Shown here piece by piece: positions 33,915-42,411 of a stretch of 64,000 nucleotides of DNA. Under the pieces are notes generated by a model. It had not been told where the DNA came from. It ran no database searches and saw only the letters and a list, made by a program, of their open reading frames with translations. The DNA lies in assembly GCA_025655455.1 (NCBI GenBank), contig JAHXIV010000007.1:186001-250000 (forward strand), written 5' to 3'. Numbering within the stretch: the stretch's first letter is position 1; every line of letters begins with the position of its first letter. The position numbers and the translations under genes are program-made. Source of the stretch: a gamma proteobacterium symbiont of Taylorina sp. GTDB taxonomy: Bacteria > Pseudomonadota > Gammaproteobacteria > GRL18.

Positions 33915-34310
33915 ATGAAAATAACAATAGATACTTCTGCTCTCTTAGCAGTTATCTTAAATGAGCCTGAAAAGGCTACGATTCTTAATATGACGAAAGG
34001 TGTTCAACTTCTTTCACCTGAGTCAGTTCATTGGGAAATAGGCAATGCATTTTCTGCAATGATAAAAAGAGAAAGGATTTTATTACAGCTTGCCCAGCAA
34101 GGAATTCAAGAATATCAAAATATACCTATAAAATTCATAAATATTGATATTGTTTCTACATTGGAACTTGTTGAGAAATTTAAAATGTATGCTTATGATG
34201 CCTATTTAATAAAGTGTTCCATGCAAACAGACACGGCACTACTAACATTGGACAAAGGGCTACAGAATATTGCCAAATCAGTTGGTACTAAAGTCTTGGA
34301 GATAAAATAA
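33915..34310 (+). CDS. PIN-domain toxin (VapC type), toxin-first pair
   Basis: 131 residues. MKITIDTSALLAVIL carries the first PIN Asp. E in VHWEIGNAFSA is the second acidic residue, and YAYDAYLIKCS and LLTLDKGL hold the later Asp residues. It should be an RNA endonuclease. Here the toxin gene comes first, and its stop overlaps the antitoxin start by one base (TAATG). That is the reverse of the minus-strand pair 700 bases away. Confidence 0.88.
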   Translation: MKITIDTSALLAVILNEPEKATILNMTKGVQLLSPESVHWEIGNAFSAMIKRERILLQLAQQGIQEYQNIPIKFINIDIVSTLELVEKFKMYAYDAYLIKCSMQTDTALLTLDKGLQNIAKSVGTKVLEIK

Positions 34311-34537
34311 TGCGAGCATATTCATATACAGAAGTAAGACAAAATTTAGCTTCTGTTCTAGATGAAGCTAATGAAAAAGGTGTTGTTCAAATTAACCGTA
34401 GAGATGGTCAATCTTTTCTCCTTAAACCTATCCCTACTAAAGGTTCCCCCCTTGATATAAAAGGCATTTATGTCAATATTTCAACTCAAGAAATTATTGA
34501 TATTATTCGGGAAGGAAGAGATCGTGACAATTATTAA
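34310..34537 (+). CDS. Phd/YefM-type antitoxin of the second PIN pair
   Basis: 75 residues. It starts MRAYSYTEVRQNLASVLDEA, then GVVQINRRDGQSFLLKP, matching Phd/YefM DNA-binding domains, followed by an acidic tail (IREGRDRDNY). It should neutralise the upstream toxin and repress from the palindrome at 33886. Its stop is followed by the cassette-like hairpin at 34587. Confidence 0.85.
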   Translation: MRAYSYTEVRQNLASVLDEANEKGVVQINRRDGQSFLLKPIPTKGSPLDIKGIYVNISTQEIIDIIREGRDRDNY

Positions 34538-34586
34538 AACTCCCTATGGTAAATTAAATGAACTGTGCTATAAAAATGCTATCAAA

Positions 34587-34651
34587 AGCATAAACTCTGA
34601 TATTTACTACGCTCCGCTTCGTAAATGCAGGTTATGCTAGCGTTATGTGTC
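34587..34651 (+). repeat. attC-like recombination site
   Basis: AGCATAAAC and GGTTATGCT are mirrored about a stem ATATTTAC/GTAAAT with the loop TACGCTCCGCTTC. It ends AGCGTTATGTGTC, which resembles the attC end (AGC-GTTRRRY, one mismatch). The base pairs and CGCTCCGCTTCG-type loop recall integron attC sites. GTTATGTGTC is mirrored by GACACATAAC at 35266-35275, the end of the following gene pair. Confidence 0.4.
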
Positions 34652-34666
34652 TAATTGAGGTTCAAT

Positions 34667-34948
34667 ATGATCGAAGTAGTATCAAAAAACAATATTGATG
34701 AAGTGCTGCCTTTGATTAGCGCTTATCAAGAATTTTATAATGTAGCTGAAATATCAGACTCTAAAAACAAAGAGTTTTTCTCTCAATTTGGTGAGTCAAA
34801 CCCCGTTGGTTGTCAGTTTATTTATCGAAATAATGGTGCGGCAAGGCTTCAATGGGTAACTGCTCAAGACAATGAGCAGGCACAAAAACTTTATAATTCA
34901 ATGAACACAAGCAAGAGTACGTGGTACTTTTATACGTACAACACTTAA
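34667..34948 (+). pseudogene. GNAT acetyltransferase gene with internal deletion
   Basis: 93 codons remain open. The N-terminal part (EVLPLISAYQEFYNV, GCQFIYRNNG) and C-terminal part (ARLQWVTAQDNEQAQKLYNS) fit GNAT enzymes of about 150 residues. The section between them, with the acetyl-CoA-binding Q/RxxGxG/A loop, is missing without a frameshift. The product could fold only in part and is unlikely to be an active acetyltransferase. ATG at 34667 is preferred to a TTG four codons earlier. Confidence 0.7.
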
Positions 34949-34968
34949 CAATTCAAAGAGAAGACAAA

Positions 34969-35274
34969 ATGTCGTTTGAAAGGATAATAGGGCTTAATGT
35001 AATCGATGATCAAGAGTATCAAAGATATAGAGAGGCAATGCTTCCTATTCTTAAAACCTATGATGGCGCTTTTGGCTACGACTTTAAGGTTTCTGAAGTA
35101 CTGCTATCCAAAACTGAAGATGATATAAATCGGGTTTTTACAATTGAGTTTCCTAGCAAACAAAATATGGAGGAGTTTTTTGCAAATCCAGATTATATTG
35201 AGGTACAAAATCGACACCTCAAGAATTCAATAAATAGTAAAACTGTCATCTCAATGCATGAAAAAGACACATAA
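34969..35274 (+). CDS. DUF1330-like small protein
   Basis: 101 residues from the ATG at 34969 (AGAGAAG upstream). The pattern VIDDQEYQRYREAMLPIL, GGAFGYDF-like GAFGYDF and EFPSKQNMEEFFANPDY matches DUF1330 dimeric alpha-beta barrel proteins. No enzymatic activity is known for most of them. The stop codon is part of the GACACATAAC end motif, as often seen where a gene ends in an attC site. Confidence 0.72.
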   Translation: MSFERIIGLNVIDDQEYQRYREAMLPILKTYDGAFGYDFKVSEVLLSKTEDDINRVFTIEFPSKQNMEEFFANPDYIEVQNRHLKNSINSKTVISMHEKDT

Positions 35275-35291
35275 CACTCTGGCTCAAGTTT

Positions 35292-35819
35292 ATGCTGGGA
35301 TATAAAAAAAGAATCATATTAATTCATCATGAACTTGGTATTCCTGATAGCTATGAAAATAAATATGCTCTAAAGCTACAAAAAGAAGAAACAAAATTAG
35401 TAGAAATAGGAAATGATATATATGGTCGGCTACAAAGACTGATACCATTAGCAACAAGTGCATGGGCAGAAATGAAAGAACATGCTCAAAAAGAAGGTGT
35501 TACATTAAACATTGTCTCAGCATTTAGAGCGGTTGATAAACAAAGAAATATCATTTATATGATATTGGGTTCTGGCCAAACTATATCCGAGATATTAAAG
35601 GTTTGTGCTGCCCCTGGGTATAGTGAGCACCATACTGGTCGTGCTGTAGATTTTACATCAACTGAATGTGAACCATTATCTGAAGAGTTTGAAAATACAG
35701 AGGCGTTTATCTGGTTAAATGAAAATGCTAAAATTTATTCATTTAGGCTTTCGTATCCAAAAAATAATCTGCTGGGTATAGCATATGAACCGTGGCATTG
35801 GGCATACAGCCAAGCATAA
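35292..35819 (+). CDS. VanY/M15-family D-alanyl-D-alanine carboxypeptidase-like protein
   Basis: 175 residues. M15 zinc-peptidase motifs are present: SAFRAVDKQ, SEHHTGRAVDFT (the zinc His and Asp) and EPWHWAY (catalytic/zinc His). There is no signal peptide, unlike most cell-wall carboxypeptidases, so its site of action is doubtful. The first 30 residues (MLGYKKRIILIHHELG) may come from a cassette junction. It is the last gene before the second attC-like site. Confidence 0.8.
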   Translation: MLGYKKRIILIHHELGIPDSYENKYALKLQKEETKLVEIGNDIYGRLQRLIPLATSAWAEMKEHAQKEGVTLNIVSAFRAVDKQRNIIYMILGSGQTISEILKVCAAPGYSEHHTGRAVDFTSTECEPLSEEFENTEAFIWLNENAKIYSFRLSYPKNNLLGIAYEPWHWAYSQA

Positions 35820-35820
35820 G

Positions 35821-35911
35821 CACATAACAATTTGCTGCTACTGAACCTTCGGTCGTTGCACCGTTTCCGAACGCCCCCTTTTCTTGTCTCTTGAGCTTTT
35901 ATTCGTTATGC
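35821..35911 (+). repeat. Second attC-like site
   Basis: CACATAACAATTTGCTGCTA opens the element and TTCGTTATGC closes it, 91 bases in all. AGCATAA just before the opening pairs with TTATGCT at the close. Length and ends are in the range of attC sites, but the fit to the RYYYAAC/GTTRRRY cores is partial. The region 35912-36082 after it has no gene. Confidence 0.4.
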
Positions 35912-36082
35912 TTGTAAAACTGACAGAAAGTACGCAATAATGTGAAAAACCTAAACTTCTAAGAACCACTAACCCAGAAATTAAACTGCAGTCCTGTATG
36001 AAATATATTTCTTTGTATTTTTATATTAAATATTTTCATTAAGAAACCAATCTCTCAGGATAAGGGGTTCTAAGAAATAAAT

Positions 36083-36100
36083 TTTTAGGAATCCCTAAAA
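36083..36100 (-). terminator. Terminator overlapping the end of rpiA
   Basis: On the minus strand TTTTAGG-GATT-CCTAAAAATTT forms a tight hairpin with a following run of A/T. The rpiA stop codon TAG is part of the stem. Confidence 0.55.
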
Positions 36101-36757
36101 GCCTTCTTTGACACCATTGGGTGTGCCGACTAAAAGTACATCAGCAGGTCGCATGGCAAACAGGCCGTTGGTGACCACACCAACAATATCATTGAGTTGT
36201 TCTTCCAGCTTGACGGGTTCCATAATTTCCATGCTATGGATATCTAGAATGAGATTACCGTTATCCGTCGTGAAGCCTTCACGCAGAACAGGCTCACCAC
36301 CCAACTTAACAATTTCTCTGGCAACATAACTACGCGCCATGGGAATGACTTCTACCGGCAATGGAAATGTGCCCATATAACTGACTAGTTTGCTTTCATC
36401 AACAATGCAGACAAACTTGTCTGCCACAGCTGCAACAATCTTTTCTCGAGTTAACGCTCCGCCGCCGCCTTTAATTAAGTGCAGTGCTTTATTGCTTTCA
36501 TCTGCACCATCAATATAAACTGACATTTCATTGACAGAGTTTAAATCAAAGACTTCAATACCATGACTACGCAAACGTTCAGCAGTTGCTTCAGAACTGG
36601 CAACAGCACCTTTTATTTTGTGTTTGATTTTACCTAGCTCGTCAATAAAAAAATTGGCTGTAGAACCTGTTCCTACACCAATAATTGTATCAACAACCAC
36701 ATGCTCTATTGCTGCCCTTGCAACTGCTTGCTTCATTTCGTCTTGATTCATCTTCAA
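36095..36757 (-). CDS. rpiA: Ribose-5-phosphate isomerase A
   Basis: 220 residues, full length. Motifs: [14 protein letters not shown] (phosphate loop), [23 protein letters not shown] with the catalytic acidic residues, and [14 protein letters not shown]. It interconverts ribose-5-phosphate and ribulose-5-phosphate in the pentose phosphate pathway in the cytoplasm. It diverges from ilvA, as in many gammaproteobacteria. An in-frame ATG two codons on is an alternative start. Confidence 0.97.
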   Translation of the reverse strand: MKMNQDEMKQAVARAAIEHVVVDTIIGVGTGSTANFFIDELGKIKHKIKGAVASSEATAERLRSHGIEVFDLNSVNEMSVYIDGADESNKALHLIKGGGGALTREKIVAAVADKFVCIVDESKLVSYMGTFPLPVEVIPMARSYVAREIVKLGGEPVLREGFTTDNGNLILDIHSMEIMEPVKLEEQLNDIVGVVTNGLFAMRPADVLLVGTPNGVKEGF

Positions 36758-36859
36758 TTCCTTGATTAATAAAATTTTTTAGCCTATTATCCTTGATTTT
36801 GATAGAAACTACCAGAAATGTTCATTGTGAACCGCTGTTATCAGGCTCAGGCAGAAATT

Positions 36860-38374
36860 ATGTTAGAAAATTATGTGAAAAAAATCCTTAAAGCCCGTGT
36901 ATACGAAATCGTTGACTCAGTCCCTCTGGATGAAGCGGTTAATCTGTCTATACGCACAAATAATCAGATCTGGCTGAAAAGAGAAGACCTGCAACCGGTT
37001 TTTTCTTTTAAACTGCGTGGTGCCTATAACAAAATGGTGCAGCTAAGCCAGCAGGAAAAGCACAATGGAGTCATTGCTGCATCGGCTGGTAATCATGCTC
37101 AGGGGGTTGCCTTGTCGGCCAATAAACTGGATATTGATGCCTTGATTGTTATGCCCAAGACAACACCGGATATCAAAGTGGATGCAGTGAAGCGTTTGGG
37201 TGGTACGGTTAAGCTGCATGGTAATAGTTATGATGAAGCTTATCAATATGCTAAAACATTGGAAAAAGAACAGGGAAGAACTTTTATCCACCCCTATGAT
37301 GATCCTGATGTGATTGCAGGTCAGGGCACGGTGGCCATGGAAATTATGAAGCAGTGCCAGCAGGAACCTGACGCTATTTTTGTACCAGTGGGAGGTGGGG
37401 GCTTAATTTCAGGCATTGCTGTTTATGTGAAGTACCTCTACCCTGAAGTGAAAATTATTGGTGTGGAACCGGATGATGCAGCTTCAATGCATGATGCTTT
37501 AATTGCTAATGAGCGTATTATATTAGATCAGGTAGGTATTTTTGCCGATGGTGTTGCCGTTAAACAAGTGGGTGAAGAGACTTTTCGCATTGCACAGAAA
37601 TATGTAGATGAAGTTATTTTAGTCAATGCAGATGAAGTCTGTGCAGCGATTAAAGATATTTTTGATGATACCCGCACTGTGATGGAACCTGCTGGCGCTC
37701 TTGCTGTTGCCGGTTTAAAGAAATACATCAAACAAAAAGAAGTGAGTAATCACTCTTATGTTGCAATCAATAGTGGAGCCAATATTAATTTTGATCGTCT
37801 GCGTCATGTAGCAGAACGAGCTGAGCTGGGAGAACATAGAGAGGTGTTATTTTCCGTGGAAATTGATGAATGTCACGGTAGCTTTCTTAAATTTTGCAAG
37901 GCTATAGGCAATCGGGGTATTACTGAATTTAACTATCGTTATTCTGATGATAAAACTGCACAGATCTTTGTCGGGGTGAAAACATCCGATGCTGAAAAGG
38001 AAAAGCAGGATTTATTTGGAACATTGATTGGAGAAGGTTATTCAATTATTGATCTGAGTGATAATGAAATTGCCAAGTTACACTTGCGGCATATGGTTGG
38101 CGGACATGCGCCGGGTGTTGAGAATGAACACCTGTATCGTTTTGAATTTCCTGAACGTCCGGGGGCATTATTACGTTTTTTAAGTGGTATGGGACAGAAT
38201 TGGAATATCAGCCTATTCCATTATCGTAATCATGGTGCAGCATTTGGGCGGGTTTTAGCCGGTATTCAGGTGCCGGATAATGACCTGGATGCCTTCCATC
38301 GTTATCTTGATGAACTGGCTTATAATTATTGGGATGAAACGCAAAACCCGGCATACAAGAAGTTTTTGAGATAA
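36860..38374 (+). CDS. ilvA: Threonine dehydratase (biosynthetic)
   Basis: 504 residues from the ATG at 36860; an earlier in-frame ATG (36818) adds 14 residues that do not fit the family. The PLP lysine is in FSFKLRGAYNKM. SAGNHAQGVA, GGGGLISG and the Gly-rich cofactor loop follow. The last 180 residues make two ACT-like domains for feedback control by isoleucine (GHAPGVENEHLYRFEFPERPG begins the second). It converts threonine to 2-oxobutanoate, the first step to isoleucine. Confidence 0.96.
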   Translation: MLENYVKKILKARVYEIVDSVPLDEAVNLSIRTNNQIWLKREDLQPVFSFKLRGAYNKMVQLSQQEKHNGVIAASAGNHAQGVALSANKLDIDALIVMPKTTPDIKVDAVKRLGGTVKLHGNSYDEAYQYAKTLEKEQGRTFIHPYDDPDVIAGQGTVAMEIMKQCQQEPDAIFVPVGGGGLISGIAVYVKYLYPEVKIIGVEPDDAASMHDALIANERIILDQVGIFADGVAVKQVGEETFRIAQKYVDEVILVNADEVCAAIKDIFDDTRTVMEPAGALAVAGLKKYIKQKEVSNHSYVAINSGANINFDRLRHVAERAELGEHREVLFSVEIDECHGSFLKFCKAIGNRGITEFNYRYSDDKTAQIFVGVKTSDAEKEKQDLFGTLIGEGYSIIDLSDNEIAKLHLRHMVGGHAPGVENEHLYRFEFPERPGALLRFLSGMGQNWNISLFHYRNHGAAFGRVLAGIQVPDNDLDAFHRYLDELAYNYWDETQNPAYKKFLR

Positions 38375-38490
38375 TTTAACTAAATGCATGAAATAACTTG
38401 ATTTTTGAATTAATTGTTGGCAATATATGCAGCAAATGAGAAGCAAATAGCAAATTCTTAGTGCTTTTTCAAACTTGGGGGCAGTCCAGA

Positions 38491-38634
38491 GTGAATTCTT
38501 ATCGTTTAAATGGTCGTAATAACAGGCGATTGGTTTCTAAAAAGAGAAATTTTAAGCTTGATCCGATTATTGTATTGACTTCCGTTGTTTTGGTGGGTGT
38601 ATTCTTCAGCAGTATGACTGCTTTCGGATTTTAG
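38491..38634 (+). CDS. Small membrane protein (47 residues)
   Basis: A GTG start with a GGGGG site. The first 23 residues are basic (MNSYRLNGRNNRRLVSKKRN), and the rest is one membrane helix (PIIVLTSVVLVGVFFSS). The stop is 10 bases from the end of the convergent folate gene. No family is recognised. The charge pattern and site make a real small gene plausible. Confidence 0.45.
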   Translation: MNSYRLNGRNNRRLVSKKRNFKLDPIIVLTSVVLVGVFFSSMTAFGF

Positions 38635-38643
38635 TTCTTTACT

Positions 38644-39228
38644 TTAAAAATAATTTAATCTTTCTTCTGTAATAATCCCATGTAAAGGGATGTCCCAGTC
38701 ATTGGCCTGTATGTGCTCTGTCCTTTGACATTCATGTGCCACACCAAAAAATTGCGTTTTTACTGTTCCTGTATTCAGGTGCTGCAGGGCACGATCATAG
38801 TATCCTCCACCCATACCCATACGGTTTCCCTGTTCATCAAATCCAACCAGTGGGGCTAAAATCAAGTCGAGTTGTTCAACGCTTATGATATGTTCCTGTT
38901 GATAGACAGGTTCAGGAATACCAAAACAATTTTTTTCTAATTGGGTTTCACTATTGTAAAGTGCAAAATGCATTATAGAATCCCGGGAAGATAAAATAAC
39001 CGGCAGATAGACTCTTTTTTTATCACTAAACAGTTGCTCTATCATAGGAAAGAGATCAATTTCACCATCAGTGGCTGAATACAGGGCTATTTGTTGTGAA
39101 CTTTTATATAGCTGTGAGTGGATGATAAGCTGGATGATTGATTCAGCATGAAGTAGCTGTTCACTCTTAGAAATTTGACGGCGTTCATTTCGCAGTTTTT
39201 GACGAAGTGGTGTCTGCTTGGAATTCAA
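38644..39228 (-). CDS. 5-Formyltetrahydrofolate cyclo-ligase
   Basis: 194 residues. The C-terminal motif GNRMGMGGGYYDRAL is the substrate/ATP-binding signature of the family, and the N-terminal PLRQKLRNERR fits too. It converts 5-formyl-THF to methenyl-THF using ATP. It lies just downstream of the 6S RNA gene on the same strand, the arrangement known as ssrS-ygfA in enterobacteria, where both are in one transcript. Confidence 0.93.
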   Translation of the reverse strand: MNSKQTPLRQKLRNERRQISKSEQLLHAESIIQLIIHSQLYKSSQQIALYSATDGEIDLFPMIEQLFSDKKRVYLPVILSSRDSIMHFALYNSETQLEKNCFGIPEPVYQQEHIISVEQLDLILAPLVGFDEQGNRMGMGGGYYDRALQHLNTGTVKTQFFGVAHECQRTEHIQANDWDIPLHGIITEERLNYF

Positions 39229-39280
39229 AGTCGATTCTCTTCCGTTTTACCAGAGGAAAGGCTCCTGGGAATATTTTTAT

Positions 39281-39483
39281 AGAAGAACCATCCAGACCGT
39301 CACTCACTTTCGCTCTTGAACCTATCGGTTCAAGTGGAGATATGACTAACAAATCAGGCTTTCTGCTCACTTCCTCCTAAAAAGAAGGGCAGGCTTGCAC
39401 ACATTATCAGGAGCTTATCTCCGGGGTAAAGGATTACGGCTCAAGAAGTACCCAGTAGTCAACCTGTCCAGACAGAACTTCTA
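39281..39483 (-). ncRNA. ssrS: 6S RNA
   Basis: It lies between zapA and the folate cyclo-ligase gene, the standard gammaproteobacterial location. The minus strand reads AGAAGTTCTGTCTGGAC at the 5' end and GTCTGGATGGTTCTTCT at the 3' end, which can pair as the closing stem. CTTGAACC and GGTTCAAG form the conserved hairpin, as in E. coli 6S RNA. The middle is a long imperfect stem that would hold the open bubble bound by sigma-70 RNA polymerase. Length about 200 fits. The ends are estimates to within about 10 bases. Confidence 0.8.
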
Positions 39484-39506
39484 ATGAAAGTATAACAAAT
39501 TATCTG

Positions 39507-39818
39507 TTAAAGCTCCATTTGTTTAGTCTCATTTACAACAACATCTACTTTTTCTCTTAACTTACGGATTTGTTGTTCTAACTGGGTACTCTCAGTTGTA
39601 TGCTGCTGCTGTTCCAATAAATCATGGGCAATATTAAGTGCTGCCATAACCGCAATGCGGTCACTGCCAATGACCTTTCCACTGCTGCGAATTTCCTGCA
39701 TTTTATCATTGAGTAAAGTGGCAGAATTGACAAGACCATCTCTATGGTTAGATGCACAGGCAATGCGATATTCTTTTTCAAGAATGTGCACAGTAACAGG
39801 TACTGTTTCTTCACTCAT
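39507..39818 (-). CDS. zapA: Cell division protein ZapA
   Basis: 103 residues. The N-terminal domain (VTVHILEKEYRIAC, HRDGLVNSATLLNDKM) and a C-terminal coiled coil (LEQQIRKLREKVDVVVNE) match ZapA. It bundles FtsZ filaments at the division site. The gene upstream overlaps it by 4 bases (ATGA), so they are coupled. Confidence 0.94.
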   Translation of the reverse strand: MSEETVPVTVHILEKEYRIACASNHRDGLVNSATLLNDKMQEIRSSGKVIGSDRIAVMAALNIAHDLLEQQQHTTESTQLEQQIRKLREKVDVVVNETKQMEL

Positions 39819-40045
39819 CCGTTGCTCTCCATGGCTTTTAGACGGTTGATAATAGCTTCTACACGGGTACGTGCATTTTCATTCTTCTCCATCAGCTTTG
39901 AGCGTTCACCCTGTAAGAAATCCTGCTGAGAACGTAATTGAGTATTTTCCTGTTTAAGTTGTTTTATCATACTCAATAAAATATCCACACTATTATTGAG
40001 GTGTGATAATTCTATGTTAGTATCAGAGGCTGTATTGTCGACCAT
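39815..40045 (-). CDS. TIGR02449-type coiled-coil protein
   Basis: 76 residues, nearly all coiled coil with heptads (LNNSVDILLSMIKQLKQEN, LRSQQDFLQGERSKLMEKNE). Small proteins of this family sit directly before zapA in many gammaproteobacteria and probably work with it in division. Start chosen from the track of upstream AATAAT sequence is not critical. No catalytic features are present. Confidence 0.82.
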   Translation of the reverse strand: MVDNTASDTNIELSHLNNSVDILLSMIKQLKQENTQLRSQQDFLQGERSKLMEKNENARTRVEAIINRLKAMESNG

Positions 40046-40284
40046 AATTTATTATTCTTTTGAAGTAATGGCTATTATCGTTTTATCCAGGATTTAACTC
40101 AACTAAAATTTACAATTGAATTAAAAGCCCTATATTAGAATTCATTGTGGCATTGGTCAATGGTAAAATGATAATCAATTGAGGAAATTTTGACTAAGTG
40201 GGGTATAATTCACCTTTTAACTCTTTTTTCTTCTAAGTTTGGTTAAGGGCTTCTTATTAAAATTATTTTTTTGGGTATATTACT

Positions 40285-40833
40285 ATGTCATCAGAGATAA
40301 ATATTGAACTAATAATGAGAAGTCTTACTAATGTCGGCAGTGAGACAACACCTTCAGAAGCACATGGTGTTCTTTGTGGTTTGTTGTGTGGAAATAATAA
40401 AATAAAAAGTTCTCAATGGAAGTCTCATCTTGCTCATGATGTATTGCCAGGAGATCTCTTAGCTGATGAAGCACAGCAAATTTTAGATGTGCTGTACAAT
40501 CAAACCATTGTTTCTATGGCGGATAATGATTTAACTTTTTATCCACTTTTGCCTGAGGATGAAAATAATATTATTATCCTGGAAGCAATTGCTCAGTGGG
40601 CACAGGGGTTTTTAATGGGTCTCAGCTTAATGGGGATCCGGGAATTTTCTGATTATCCCGAAGAAGTTGAAGAATTTGTAGGAACAATGGCTTCACTCTC
40701 AGATGCTGACAGCTATGATTTGGCTGACGATGAGAGCGATGAGGAAGCTATTGTTGAATTGATTGAATTCATTCGTATGGGTGTTTTGTTAGTGAATGAA
40801 GAAATGAACCCCGTCAGAGCTGTCAGCCAATAA
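40285..40833 (+). CDS. ygfB: UPF0149/YgfB-family protein
   Basis: 182 residues. The pattern SEAHGVLCGLLCG, a GFLMGLSLMG core and a DEEAIVELIEFIRMGVLLV end match YgfB. The protein is acidic and soluble, and its function is not settled; in Pseudomonas it affects stress and beta-lactamase gene expression. It starts the ygfB-pepP-ubiH-ubiI operon, as in E. coli. Confidence 0.9.
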   Translation: MSSEINIELIMRSLTNVGSETTPSEAHGVLCGLLCGNNKIKSSQWKSHLAHDVLPGDLLADEAQQILDVLYNQTIVSMADNDLTFYPLLPEDENNIIILEAIAQWAQGFLMGLSLMGIREFSDYPEEVEEFVGTMASLSDADSYDLADDESDEEAIVELIEFIRMGVLLVNEEMNPVRAVSQ

Positions 40834-40845
40834 TAACTATTTACA

Positions 40846-42213
40846 ATGATACACATAATGCATGATTTAAAAGAATTTATAAGACGCAGAAAAAACTTAA
40901 TGCAGGTAATGGGAAGGGAAAGTATTGCCATTTTACCGACTGCAGGAGAACAGGTTAGAAATCGTGACGTGCTTTATCCGTTCAGACCGGATAGTAATTT
41001 CTTGTATTTAACCGGATTTTGGGAACCTGAAGCGGTACTGGTGTTGATCCCGGGTCGTCAACATGGTGAATATGTTTTATTTTGCCGTGAAAAAAATAAA
41101 ACCCAGGAAATCTGGCATGGCCGCCGTCACGGACAGGAAGGAGTCTTAGAGCATTATGCTGTAGATGATTCGTTTCCTATTGATGATATTGATGAAATAT
41201 TGCCCGGCTTAATGGAAAATAAAACCCGGGTGTTTTATACCATGGGTATTCATAATAATTTTGATCAGCGTTTAATGGGTTGGGTTAATCAGTTAAAACA
41301 AAAAGTTCGTATGGGAGTTAATGCACCAGGTGAGTTTGTGGCACTGGATCATCCCTTACATGAGATGCGTTTATTTAAGTCAGCCTATGAAATCCGTATG
41401 ATGAAAAAAGCGGCCGCTATTTCCTGTAAGGCACATAAAAGATTGATGCAGTCTACACCTGCAGGTCTTTATGAATATCAGCTGGAAGCAGAATTCATTC
41501 ATGAATGTATGCATAATGGCTGTCGTGATTCTGCTTATCCATCCATTGTCGGGGGAGGGGAAAACGCCTGCATATTACATTACACTGAAAATAATATGCC
41601 GCTGAATGATGGTGATTTAGTGCTGGTGGATGCCGGGGGAGAGTATCAGGGGTATGCCTCTGATATTACCAGGACTTTCCCTGTTAATGGAAAATTTTCA
41701 GCGGAGCAGAAAGCACTTTATGAACTGGTTCTTGAAGCTCAGGCAGCGGCTATTGAAATGGTTTATCCCGGAAGTCACTGGAATGCACCGCATGAAGCAG
41801 CGGTTAAAACTATTACCAAAGGTCTGGTTCGTCTTGGATTGCTGAAAGGAAGAGTGGATAAATTAATAAAGGATGCAGCCTATAAGCCCTTTTATATGCA
41901 TAGAACAGGACATTGGCTGGGGTTGGATGTACATGATGTGGGTGATTATAAGGTGGATGGTGAATGGCGTATGCTGGAAGTCGGCATGGTGCTGACGGTT
42001 GAACCTGGAATTTATACGGGTGACAATCGCAAAATACCTAAAAAATGGCGTAAAATCGGTATTCGAATTGAAGACGATGTGAGAGTGACCCGCACGGGAA
42101 ATGAGGTACTGACAGCGAAAGCACCTAAAACAATAGATGAAATTGAAGCTTTAATGGCAGCAGGTGTGGTGCTTAAAAAGGCTGTGAAAAAGAAAGCTGT
42201 TGTTAAGAAATAG
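40846..42213 (+). CDS. pepP: Xaa-Pro aminopeptidase P (aminopeptidase P II)
   Basis: 455 residues. Metal-binding residues of the pita-bread fold: VDAGGEYQGYASDITRTF (Asp pair), HRTGHWLGLDVHDVG (His), TVEPGIY (Glu) and GIRIEDDV (Glu). It cleaves the N-terminal residue from peptides with proline in second position. A Lys/Val-rich tail (LKKAVKKKAVVKK) is an unusual extension of about 15 residues. An in-frame ATG four codons on could also be the start. Confidence 0.95.
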   Translation: MIHIMHDLKEFIRRRKNLMQVMGRESIAILPTAGEQVRNRDVLYPFRPDSNFLYLTGFWEPEAVLVLIPGRQHGEYVLFCREKNKTQEIWHGRRHGQEGVLEHYAVDDSFPIDDIDEILPGLMENKTRVFYTMGIHNNFDQRLMGWVNQLKQKVRMGVNAPGEFVALDHPLHEMRLFKSAYEIRMMKKAAAISCKAHKRLMQSTPAGLYEYQLEAEFIHECMHNGCRDSAYPSIVGGGENACILHYTENNMPLNDGDLVLVDAGGEYQGYASDITRTFPVNGKFSAEQKALYELVLEAQAAAIEMVYPGSHWNAPHEAAVKTITKGLVRLGLLKGRVDKLIKDAAYKPFYMHRTGHWLGLDVHDVGDYKVDGEWRMLEVGMVLTVEPGIYTGDNRKIPKKWRKIGIRIEDDVRVTRTGNEVLTAKAPKTIDEIEALMAAGVVLKKAVKKKAVVKK

Positions 42214-42238
42214 AATGTGGTTAAGAAAAAAGTGAGTG

Positions 42239-42355
42239 TTAGTTTTTAGGAATATTCGGAAAGTAGTTTTGATAACCCTGTGGTTGATGAGATATGATTG
42301 ATCTTGGCGGGGACGCTTCAAGCGCATCCATGTGTTGCTCATCCTCGGCATCCAT
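42239..42355 (-). CDS. Possible small acidic protein (38 residues)
   Basis: A GGAGG site lies 8 bases before the ATG. The peptide starts MDAEDEQHMDALEASPPRSI and ends in NIPKN. It is antisense to the pepP-ubiH gap. The composition is protein-like, but the frame is short and its own start region faces the ubiH start. Low certainty. Confidence 0.25.
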   Translation of the reverse strand: MDAEDEQHMDALEASPPRSIISHQPQGYQNYFPNIPKN

Positions 42356-42411
42356 GCCTCCTACCTCCATTACCACGGATTTTAACGTAATGAATAAGAG
42401 AAATACTCTGA

